In this document: piece by piece, positions 33,374-40,691 of the stretch
How the letters are laid out: every line of letters starts with the position of its first letter
Position numbering within the stretch: the stretch's first letter is position 1
Assembly: GCA_013821605.1 (NCBI GenBank)
Contig: JACDGP010000043.1
Span: 1-40,691, forward strand
Direction: 5' to 3'
Origin: Herpetosiphonaceae bacterium
Lineage (GTDB): Bacteria > Chloroflexota > Chloroflexia > Chloroflexales > Kallotenuaceae
Length of the DNA: 40,691 nt
Translations under genes and position numbers: made by a program
The notes under the pieces: model-generated
Database searches by the model: none
What the model was told of the DNA's origin: nothing
Seen by the model: only the letters and a program-made list of their open reading frames with translations

Positions 33374-34510
33374 GATGCGGATGGCGAGCGGGTGACGGTC
33401 ACGACGGGCAGCAATCCGACCACGGTCTTCTTAGGTGGCTTGTGGGTCGAAGTGGTAGGGAGTTCGCAACGTGGCTTGTACCTGTTCAACGGGCAGTTGA
33501 TGGTCTCGGCGACGGTGGCGACCAACGCGGTGACGTATTATCACAGCGACCACTTGGGCAGCATCGTGACGGCGGGTAATGGCACGAGTGTGGGTACGCA
33601 GGACTACACGCCGTGGGGTGAGGAACGCAACCCCGGTGGCATGTCTCAAACGTCCTACAATTACACGGGGCAGCGCAAAGATGCCACCGGCTTACTGTAC
33701 TACCACGCACGCCAGTACAATCCGATGACCGGCAAGTTCGGCAGCCCCGATAGCATTGTGCCGGGAGCGGCGAGTGCGAGTGGTGGTGGTGCAGCGACGC
33801 TTGGTGGTGGCAGCACGACGCCGTTGACGGTGGACTTCCACGAGCCGGGCTTTGCCGCCCAACTCAACCGGCACAACGCGACGACGGGAAGCATGGGCTT
33901 CTGGTTTGAGTTGAGCAGCGACGAGCGGCGCAAGGCCGAGAGTCCGATGGGACCGGCCAATCCCCAGGCGCTCAACCGCTTTAGCTATACTCTCAATAAT
34001 CCCCTCAGGTATACTGATCCAAGTGGGCATAAAGTATGTTCTGAGTGCGGTGGGGGTGGCCTCGGTGGTGATCCGTGTCCGGAGTGCGGTTCTACTGGTA
34101 GTGTTTTGCAGTGGCTAAGCGGGTTAATTGGTGCTGGTGCAGTAGTAGCATCGGAACTCCTTGATCAGGCCCAGGAGATTGCCGATAACTTGGTTACCGC
34201 AATTGACGAGCACGTGCTGGCAAGACACTGGGACTTGTTAGGAATCTCTTATGCAGGGAATATGTCTGACCCTGAGAATCCGAATGTTATCGCGGCGCTA
34301 GACCGGGTCAATGATATTTCAATGAATGCAGACCATATATGGGCTGGTACATTCAAAGGGATGCGCGTCATTGAATACATTCAAGGAGAAGTTGGTGTCG
34401 TGCGTGATGCAGAAACTGGACAAGTTGTTACGGTTCTGCAACGTAATGCGGACGGCTTAGCCAAACTTCAAAGGTTTGTCAATAACGGTACTGCACAGTG
34501 GTTAAAATAG
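33374..34510 (+). pseudogene. Displaced RHS core cassette 2 with toxin tip CT2
   Basis: An RHS fragment beginning inside the core at DADGERVTVTTGSNP, with no start of its own (an in-frame ATG at 33293 lies in the Imm32 remnant). It runs through FLGGLWVEVVGSSQRGLYLF, DYTPWGEERNPGG, YTGQRKDATGLLYYHARQYN, VDFHEPGF and the hinge to YTDPSGH (34030). Tip CT2 (34031-34507) begins with a zinc-ribbon pair CSECGGGG and CPECG, a hydrophobic helix, then HVLARHWDLLG and VVRDAETGQVVTVLQRN. The tip resembles RNase-like toxins in layout but is not assigned. It could be used only after recombination into a full RHS gene. Confidence 0.8.
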
Positions 34511-34901
34511 AAGGAATGCAAATGACAATTGCCGTACATGGAAGTCAAACGACCTGACGACGCCTTGAGGGAACCGAGGTATCGTCAGGTGCTGAGATAA
34601 GGTGTGGCAGCCAAGCTTAATTCCTCCGAACTCTGCCAGCCTTTCCCCTGTCTCTTGTTAATTTGACCGCTTTCCTGGAGATCAAAAGCGTGGTTGCTTT
34701 GGTCAGTTTGAACAAACCATGAGCTTATATGCTTGATGGGTGCACTAGTGGTTTGCCACCGTAGTTTTGACAAATGAGCGAACTCGTTTTATCCATCATA
34801 ATCATGGTGGTGAACCACTAGTAGGTCAAGAATTATATACCCATCAATTACGTGCTGGAGTAATAGCTAATGGAAATGGTTATAATAAAGGAGGTATTAT
34901 A
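34511..34901 (+). other. Cassette debris: immunity fragment and toxin tail
   Basis: No intact gene in this 390-base gap. A 20-codon frame with MEVKRPDDALREPRYRQVLR (about 34540-34602) looks like the start of a lost immunity protein. From 34749 an open stretch reads TRFIHHNHGGEPLVGQEL and LRAGVIANGNGYN in frame with the next gene; it looks like the end of a toxin domain joined at a junction. The base composition becomes AT-rich from about 34770. Confidence 0.4.
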
Positions 34902-35609
34902 ATGTCGAATTATGTAAGTGCAGTAATGTGTGGTCCAATTGCTTCTTATATGGACAATATTAATTCAATGCTGGACGTAATTCGTTCTGAAGGCTGGAAA
35001 TATGATCCTATGATTTCGAGATGCTATAATATTTATGTCCCTGGTGAGGGTGATTTTATATATGATAATACACAGGAAGATAAAATACGTTATTTAAATT
35101 TTGACGAGATAAAAATACTCCTACCTCGTGCGCAACGAGCTAGCATAAAGCTTACTAGCTTGATAGATGTGGAGCAGGTAGAAATCAATGTCCATATATT
35201 GAAAGAGGATGTATATTTTTGGCTTTCACTCGATATTGAAGACAGTGACTTTTTGCCGAACCCGAGTGATACTTTAGTGCAGTGGGAAGATCCCATTTTT
35301 GCAAAGCTCCGTAGTACAGTACTTGGGATGATTAGCTTGCTTGCTCCCTCTATAGCAGCGGTTGGTTGGGAGGCTGATTTAGAGTGTAAGCAACACTTTC
35401 CCCATGGTATCTTTTGGGGGAACTTCTGGAATGAAGAGATAGTAAAGAGTTTATCAGAGCAAGATCTAGCAACCATTATGTCTCTATCTCATCATTGGTC
35501 AGTCATTGAAAATCGCGGTGTCCTTTTCTGGGTGGGTAATTTCTTATACCCGCAAGATTATAATCAAACACTTGAAAAACTATATCTGATCCTTTCAAAA
35601 TATCACTAG
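34902..35609 (+). CDS. AT-rich putative immunity protein, 235 aa
   Basis: A 235-aa protein with AAGGAGG eight bases before the ATG at 34902. It is much more AT-rich than its neighbours, a sign of transfer. Residues read MSNYVSAVMCGPIASYMDN, NFDEIKILLPRAQRASIKL, FWLSLDIEDSDFLPN and HWSVIENRGVLFWVGNFLYP, a mixed alpha/beta acidic protein with no signal peptide. Its place directly after a toxin tail and between RHS fragments argues for immunity. The frame upstream stays open to 34749, so a fusion with the toxin tail is possible but the ribosome site marks 34902. No family recognised. Confidence 0.65.
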   Translation: MSNYVSAVMCGPIASYMDNINSMLDVIRSEGWKYDPMISRCYNIYVPGEGDFIYDNTQEDKIRYLNFDEIKILLPRAQRASIKLTSLIDVEQVEINVHILKEDVYFWLSLDIEDSDFLPNPSDTLVQWEDPIFAKLRSTVLGMISLLAPSIAAVGWEADLECKQHFPHGIFWGNFWNEEIVKSLSEQDLATIMSLSHHWSVIENRGVLFWVGNFLYPQDYNQTLEKLYLILSKYH

Positions 35610-35799
35610 CACTACAGTTGTAGATAAGCTAAGGTTCTCCGCTTCCCCCACAATGGAAGCTACTCCTATTGGTCTTTGCTGCGCTTGCTGGCTCCATCCT
35701 TGCTGAACGTTAACCGCCTCACTTTCTTATTTGTTCAAGATCGAGGTGCGCAGTAAAGACAAGGCATAGCTTTTGTTGGTCCTTTCGTCAACTTATTCT
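35610..35799. other. Junction region without genes
   Basis: No gene, hairpin or insertion-sequence end stands out. It connects the AT-rich immunity gene to the 5'-truncated RHS fragment 2, whose homology to RHS 1 starts near 35800. Confidence 0.4.
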
Positions 35800-36165
35800 A
35801 TCAGCGTGAGCCAGCCGCCGACCAATGGTGTGACCCTGACCGAGCAGGCCGATTACGACTACCAGATGGGTCTGCTGACGAAGATCACCGATCCCAATGG
35901 CAACCAAACCACGGCGGGCTATGACGACTTCGGGCGCATGACCTCCTTGGTCAAACCCGGTGACTCGGCAAGTTATCCAACGGAGACGATCGACTACACG
36001 GACTACACAGCATCTCAACCTTTCCACACGCTGGTCTATCAGCGGCAGGCAGCGGGCTCCTCAGATCGTGGTCGTCCTACGAGTCGCTTCTATGATGGCC
36101 TGGGACGACTGATCCAGACCAAGCAAGAAGACAAAAACGGCCAAGAGAATATTGCCAGCGAATGA
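35773..36165 (+). pseudogene. RHS protein 2, 5'-truncated start segment
   Basis: Coding resemblance begins near 35800 (SVSQPPTNGVTLTEQADYDYQMG), corresponding to about 29,590-29,650 in RHS 1, so all N-terminal domains are missing. It carries TDPNGNQTTAGYDDFGRM and FYDGLGRLIQTKQEDKNG and stops at TGA 36163-36165. The frame then continues as QYDGLGQVTKQSQPHY, identical in pattern to RHS 1, so the TGA is an in-frame nonsense change inside a YD repeat. Confidence 0.75.
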
Positions 36166-36294
36166 CAGTACGATGGGCTGGGACAGGTCACCAAGCAGTC
36201 ACAGCCCCATTATCTGGAGGAGACACCCAACGATACCTTCTACCAATACACGGCACCAGCCTGGGTCAACCCCACGACGACGACCTATGATGGA

Positions 36295-38418
36295 TTGGGC
36301 CGTCCGCTGCTGATCATCAATCCAGACACGACGACGGTGCAGCATCGCTACGGCATCTACTTCAACGGCACGACGTATTGGCACTCGCATGCGGTGATCG
36401 ATGAGAACAGCCACCAGCGGTATGAGCGGACCGATGCCCTCGGTCGCCTCGTACAGTTGGTTGAAGATAGCGGAAATGGCAGTTCCAGCTCATGGACCTC
36501 CTATGCCACGACGCTCTACAGCTATAATGCGCTCGATCTGCTCACAAAAACAACTGATCAGCTGGGTAACAGCACACTCCTTAGCTATGAGAGTGCCGGA
36601 CGCAAGCAGAGTAGCACTGACCCAGACATGGGGTCTTGGAGTTACACCTATGATTCGAACGGGAACCTGCTGACCCAGCGGGATGCCAAGCTGCAGATGA
36701 TCACCTTCAGCTACGACGCGCTCAACCGCCTAACCGGCAAGAGCTATCCCAACGGGACGCTGTCTGCGGCGACCTTCAACTATGATGAAGCGGGTGTGCC
36801 GAACGGCAAAGGGCAGCGCACCTCGATGATCAATGCTGCGGCCACCGTCCGCTGGACGTATGACCTGCGTGGCCATCAAGCCAGTGTTAGTTGGAGCAAC
36901 ATTCCTGGGACCACCTCGACGCGCAGCCTCGCCTACAGCTATGACAGTGCTGAGCGCGTGGCGAGCATCCAGTACCAGACGAATGGCAGCACCGATGAAA
37001 CCGTGACCTACAGCTATGATGCGGGCTGGCGACCCTCGAGTGCCTGTTCGAGTGTGAGTGGCACCGGCTGCTATGCCAATCTCGCCTCCTACACCGCCCT
37101 AGATCAGCCCCTCCAGTGGACCTTGGGGAATTATATTGTGCCAACGTGGAGCTATCTCGCACCGATGCAACGGCTGCAGCAGCTCGACGTGCCCGGCGTC
37201 CTCAGTCGCTCCTATCAATACGACAACGCGGGCAACGTGCGCAGCATCCAGGACAACCGGGCTGGGCAAACGCAGACTTTCAGCTACGACGAGCAGAACC
37301 GGCTGACGCATGGCTCCACGAGCGGCGGCGCGAGTGGGAGCTACGACGAGAGCTATACTTATGACGCGATCGGCAACCTGAAGACCAAAGGTGCGTACAG
37401 CTACACGTATCCGACAAGTGGCCCTGGAAGTGTGCGACCGCATGCCGTCAGCAGTCGGACCAATGGCACGACGACCTATCCGTATAACTATGATACCAAC
37501 GGCAACATGTGCGACTGCAACGCCGATGGGACGAAGCTGGCCGGGGCTGGCAAACTGTACAGCTTTAATGTCGAGAACCAGCCCGCGAGCGTGACCGGCT
37601 ACGACAATGTCCAGGAGACCTATACCTATGACGCCGATGGCGAGCGCATCTCGCGCACGCGCAACGGAATCACGACGGCGTACATGGGTGGGCTGCTGGA
37701 AGCGGATCTGGGGCAGGGCGTGATTCGGACGTTGTACGTGTTCAATGGGCAGGTGGTGGCACAACGCACGCGCACCAACACCACGAACACGGTGTCCTAC
37801 CTGCATGGTGACCAGCTTGGCAGTGTGGCGGCGGTCACGAATAGCAGTGGTGCGTTGACCAGCCAGCAAGACTTCCTGCCCTTCGGCGACCCGCGTGGCA
37901 GTACGAGCATTGGTGAAACGACGCTGAACTACACCGGGCAGCACAAGGACGGGACGGCGTTGCTGTATTATCACGCACGCTACTATGACCCGTCCTTGGG
38001 ACGATTTGCGAGTCCCGATAGTGTTGTGCCGGGAGCGGCACGTGCGAGCGGTGGTGGCGCGGCAACGCTTGGTGGTGGCGGTACAACGCCTTTGACGGTG
38101 GACTTCCACGAGCCAGGCTTTGCGAGCCAACTCAACCAGCACAACGCGGCGACGGGCAGCAAGGGCTTCTGGTTCCAGTTGAGCGGCGACGAGCAACAAA
38201 AGGCCGAGAGTCCAATGGGACCGGCCAATCCCCAGGCGCTCAATCGCTACTCGTATGTGCTCAATAATCCGCTCAGGTATACCGATCCGACCGGGCATTA
38301 TCAAGCCATTCCTACAGATGGTGAAGGTAGTGAAGGCGGCGGATGGGCCCCACCGGACATAGTAGGGGGGGTGGGGCCAGTGGTGATGGCGGTGGCGAAG
38401 CAGCAGGTGGCGAAGTAG
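36295..38418 (+). pseudogene. RHS protein 2, main segment: YD repeats and RHS core
   Basis: Same frame as the preceding segment; open from 36166, first ATG 36295 (707 aa). It has YD repeats (YDGLGRPLLIINPD, YESAGRKQSSTDPD, YDALNRLTGKSYPNG, YDADGERISRTRNG), the core with DFLPFGDPRG, YTGQHKDGTALLYYHARYYD and SPDSVVPGAARASGGG, the VDFHEPGF insert and the hinge ending YTDPTGH. After a short linker (DGEGSEGGGWAPPDIVGG) the frame ends at 38418. A run of seven G at 38365-38371 sits where the reading should pass into the Ntox8 tip one base over. Confidence 0.85.
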
Positions 38419-38768
38419 CGGATGGCGAAGCAGCAGGTGGCGGTGAAAGTGGGCCGGACAGTGCAGCAGACACTTCGGGCACGCAGAGTCAAACGGGCAA
38501 TAGTGCCGAAGGGGGTCGTGCTGGTAAGCAAGCGCGTTTACGCGCCATTGCATCTGACGACAAGGCTTCATCATCTGATCGCGGTTGGGTGAAGCAGGAA
38601 ATCAATCAAATAGATCGCGGCACAAGGAACAGTATTCGAGTGCCGCCGGGCAAGGTTCTTGCTCATCGACGTGGATTTGAAGCTAGAAGCGGTTTTGGGT
38701 ACGAATATAGTGATCTCCAAGACGCCGATCTCCATCGTCTACAGCACCATTACGAAGGGTACAAATAA
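38343..38768 (+). pseudogene. Ntox8-like polymorphic toxin tip (out of frame with RHS 2)
   Basis: A glycine-rich linker (GGASGDGGGEAAGGEV) leads to a C-terminal toxin domain: SSDRGWVKQEINQIDRGTR, IRVPPGKVLAHRRGFEARSG and YSDLQDADLHRLQHHYEGY. The pattern D-[KR]-G-W-[LV]-K-Q-E-I-N, then R-V-P-P-G-K-x-L-A-H, then L-Q-D-x-D-L-H-R-L-Q-H fits polymorphic toxin type 8 (Ntox8), a predicted RNase. It is one base out of register with the RHS 2 frame; adding one G in the G-run at 38365 would fuse them. No good ribosome site precedes 38343. Confidence 0.75.
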
Positions 38769-39157
38769 TGCAAGCCATGGCTGACCAAGAATTTGCCTCA
38801 GTGTTGGGTTTGTCAGGTAAACAACGCTACTCCTACTTTGTCAAAAAGGTAGCTGACTGGGAACACATATGGAGCTTGGCGAGTGAAGCTGGATGGGTAC
38901 TAGCATATGCTGATGAGCGCGAAGTTGTTCCGGTCTGGTCCCATCCACGATTTGCAGCATCCTGTGCATCAGATGAATGGGCTAACCATTTCCCTCGATC
39001 AATACCTTTAACAATGTGGTTAGAGCGATGGACGCCGGGGATGGTGGATGATCGGCGACTGGTAGCCGTTTTTCCTACTCCCCATGATAAAGGTGTCGTT
39101 GTGTCACCCAATCAGCTGCGTGACGATATACGAGACGAGCTTTTGCTTATAGAATAG
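38768..39157 (+). CDS. DUF2750 protein, probable immunity to the Ntox8 tip
   Basis: A 129-aa protein whose ATG overlaps the toxin stop (TAATG), implying coupled translation. The DUF2750 pattern is visible: a short helix RYSYFVKKVADWEHIWSL, GWVLAYADEREVVPVWSHP, then IPLTMWLERWTPGMVDDRRLVAVFPT. DUF2750 proteins often follow toxin tips and are thought to act as immunity proteins. It is acidic and cytoplasmic. It lacks a ribosome site of its own in good register, which fits coupling to the toxin. Confidence 0.78.
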   Translation: MQAMADQEFASVLGLSGKQRYSYFVKKVADWEHIWSLASEAGWVLAYADEREVVPVWSHPRFAASCASDEWANHFPRSIPLTMWLERWTPGMVDDRRLVAVFPTPHDKGVVVSPNQLRDDIRDELLLIE

Positions 39158-39209
39158 TACAATGTTCTCTGTTCTATAAAGATCGCTAAGCGAGTTATGG
39201 TATAGAGAG

Positions 39210-40186
39210 GGCAGGGAATTCGCAGCGTAGTTTGTGCTTGTTCAACGCCCAGCTGAGTGTCTCGGGCAGTACGGGACTGGTGCTCACCTACTACCACAGC
39301 GACCAACCAGGGAGCACCGTAGGGCGAGGAACGCACTCTAGGTGGGATGTCTCAAACGTCCTACAATTACACGGGGCAGCGCAAGGATGCCACCGGCTTG
39401 CTGTACTACCACGCACGTCAGTACAATCCGATGACCGGCAAGTTCGGCAGTCCCGATAGCATTGTGCCGGGAGCGGCGAGTGCGAGTGGTGGTGGTGCAG
39501 CGACGCTTGGTGGTGGCAGCACGACGCCGTTGACGGTGGACTTCCACGAGCCGGGCTTTGCCGCCCAACTCAACCGGCACAACGCGGCAACGGGCAGCAT
39601 GGGCTTCTGGTTCCAGTTGAGCGATGAGGAGCAGCAGGAGGCTGAGAGTCCGATGGGGCCGGCCAATCCCCAGGCGCTCAACCGCTACAGCTACGTGCTC
39701 AATAATCCACTCAGGTATACCGATCCAACTGGACACTGTGCCGAGCCTATCAGTTGTGGGCTTGAGGCAGGAGCCGGAGGCTTCTTTGTGTGCGGTCCTG
39801 TTTGTGGTGCTGCAGGCTTGGTCGGTGCAGCCATCCTGGCAGGCGTTGCCATCGGCTACGCTTACCATCTTGCTACGATAGCAAAGCCTCTGACGCACGA
39901 CGAGAAGTCCCTTATTGACGACATCGAGCAAATCCCGGATTTCCTTAATACCCATCCTGATATAGCCGCCGAGGCAGCGGCTCAAGAGGCCGGAGCAACG
40001 TTGGCAGAGGATGAGAAGGACCACGTAGATGAAGCTTGGCAGCGTGTCGAGTCGCTCGAAAAAGCTATCCGGCACTTAAGTAGCGTTCGTAAAAATCGGA
40101 ATTTGGATGCCCAAAGAGAAATCGATGGTGCTGTACAGCGAGCTAATAATTACTTAGATCGCTTGTTAGAGGCATTGGTTCCATAA
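39210..40186 (+). pseudogene. Displaced RHS core cassette 3 with toxin tip CT3
   Basis: Homology to the core begins at 39210 (SQRSLCLFNAQLSVSGS). An internal deletion of about 60 bases and a frame change near 39320-39350 remove the TPWGEER motif. From 39347 the frame is intact: MSQTSYNYTGQRKDATGLL, ARQYNPMTGKFGSPDS, VDFHEPGF and the hinge to YTDPTGH (39736). Tip CT3 (39737-40183) has a Cys/Gly-rich hydrophobic stretch (CGPVCGAAGLVGAAILAGVA), then a helical domain HDEKSLIDDIEQIPDF and EKDHVDEAWQRVESLEKAI. No family assigned. Confidence 0.78.
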
Positions 40187-40203
40187 CAAAAGAAGAGGAA
40201 TGG

Positions 40204-40691
40204 ATGGATACCGGAGAACTACGGGAGATGCTGGACGCTGTCAAAGTGGCCCAGCATGCTCCCCGCGAGGATAATGCTGCGCACCAGAAGACGTGGAGTA
40301 ACATGCATGCACTGGCAGAAGCCCGATTTCTGCCAGCTCTCGATTTTTTCGTCTCTTGCTTAGATGATGATCGATGGGAATGGCGTATCAACGCTCTCAG
40401 ATGTATTGGCTTTCACTATCGATTTCCAGCGGATGGTGCAATCGCAGAAAAAATTCGCCGAATGTTGTTGACAGACGTTGGCGGGTTCGGTCAAGTTCGA
40501 ATGGCAGCAGCATCCGTTCTGGGTGGTCGATCAACATGGCCGGATCTGGCTCTGGAGACTGCCCTAAAGACTGACCCCGATGAGGACGTGCGTAGGGTTG
40601 CCTTTGCTGCACTCCTTACCATCGGAGGCATACCTTACAAGGTTGTTCGGGCGGAAGTTCAGAAAACAAAGGTAGGTGAAAGCCAGCCTAC
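40204..40691 (+). CDS. HEAT-repeat immunity-like protein (partial at window end)
   Basis: The ATG at 40204, with GAGGAA just upstream, opens a frame that stays open to the window edge (162 codons). Residues show HEAT-like helical repeats: ARFLPALDFFVSCLDDDRWEWR, split as FLPALDFFVSCLDDD and RWEWRINALRCIGFHY, then VRMAAASVLGGRSTWPD and DPDEDVRRVAFAALLTIGG. HEAT/PBS-lyase repeat proteins are common immunity proteins in polymorphic toxin loci, and this gene follows CT3 by 17 bases. The 3' end is beyond the window. Confidence 0.8.
   Translation, partial: MDTGELREMLDAVKVAQHAPREDNAAHQKTWSNMHALAEARFLPALDFFVSCLDDDRWEWRINALRCIGFHYRFPADGAIAEKIRRMLLTDVGGFGQVRMAAASVLGGRSTWPDLALETALKTDPDEDVRRVAFAALLTIGGIPYKVVRAEVQKTKVGESQP

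Noticed and set aside
34585..34773. A 62-aa minus-strand frame resembling a gene between cassettes
   Set aside because: No ribosome site, no motif, and it spans a likely recombination junction.
35610..35799. Insertion sequence at the RHS junction
   Set aside because: I looked for inverted repeats and transposase motifs and found none; displacement by homologous recombination explains the junctions better.
31850..39740. CRISPR-like or transposon repeats from the near-identical core segments
   Set aside because: The repeats are coding RHS core modules several hundred bases long, not short spaced repeats.

Overview
This window is bacterial chromosome and most likely comes from a Chloroflexota species. 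The 16S fragment carries the variant conserved block CCACCCGTAGGTGTCTGG. Coding regions are fairly GC-rich with good Shine-Dalgarno sites. Two secreted proteins carry FWxxNGG...FERxRFExHPE repeats, and the RHS core has a VDFHEPGF-containing insert; I associate both with Chloroflexota. That placement is an inference from memory, not a search. The usual strong promoter here is TTGACN-17-TATACT.

Layout. 1-730: 5' third of a 16S rRNA gene on the minus strand with two tandem promoters; the distal one overlaps back to back with the promoter of a secreted C39-like peptidase (805-2064). 2115-6345: an epoxide-hydrolase-like/NmrA-like gene pair, a degenerate stretch, a small hypothetical gene and a TetR-DUF4188 operon. 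6394-11889: a tryptophan operon led by a T-box riboswitch with a TGG specifier: TIM-barrel isomerase-like gene, SDR, trpS and trpE, then a two-gene antitoxin-like insertion, then trpG. 11926-13460: broken creatininase and M20 amidohydrolase genes. 13682-20889: beta-carbonic anhydrase, a lipoprotein, two repeat-containing secreted proteins (one with a sugar-dehydrogenase propeller), PspC and an MFS transporter. 20964-21120: SRP RNA gene. 21920-22260: a DnaA-box cluster that looks like a replication origin, between a methyltransferase and a bifunctional-nuclease (DUF151) gene. 23130-25827: a hydrolase, a membrane protein, a dihydroorotate-dehydrogenase-like protein with a duplicated 5' end, and a glutaredoxin-like protein.

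26421-40691 is one RHS polymorphic-toxin locus. It begins with a long secreted RHS gene broken by a frameshift and an in-frame TAA. Downstream are three further RHS-core fragments, each ending at the same Y-T-D-P-T/S-G-H hinge and followed by a different C-terminal tip and a small gene suited to be its immunity partner: a 79-aa protein, a truncated Imm32-like remnant, an AT-rich 235-aa protein, a DUF2750 protein and a HEAT-repeat protein cut by the window edge. One tip is Ntox8-like and lies one base out of frame behind a run of seven G. The locus looks like a store of displaced toxin tips joined by shared core homology. No tRNA, CRISPR array or intact insertion sequence was seen.
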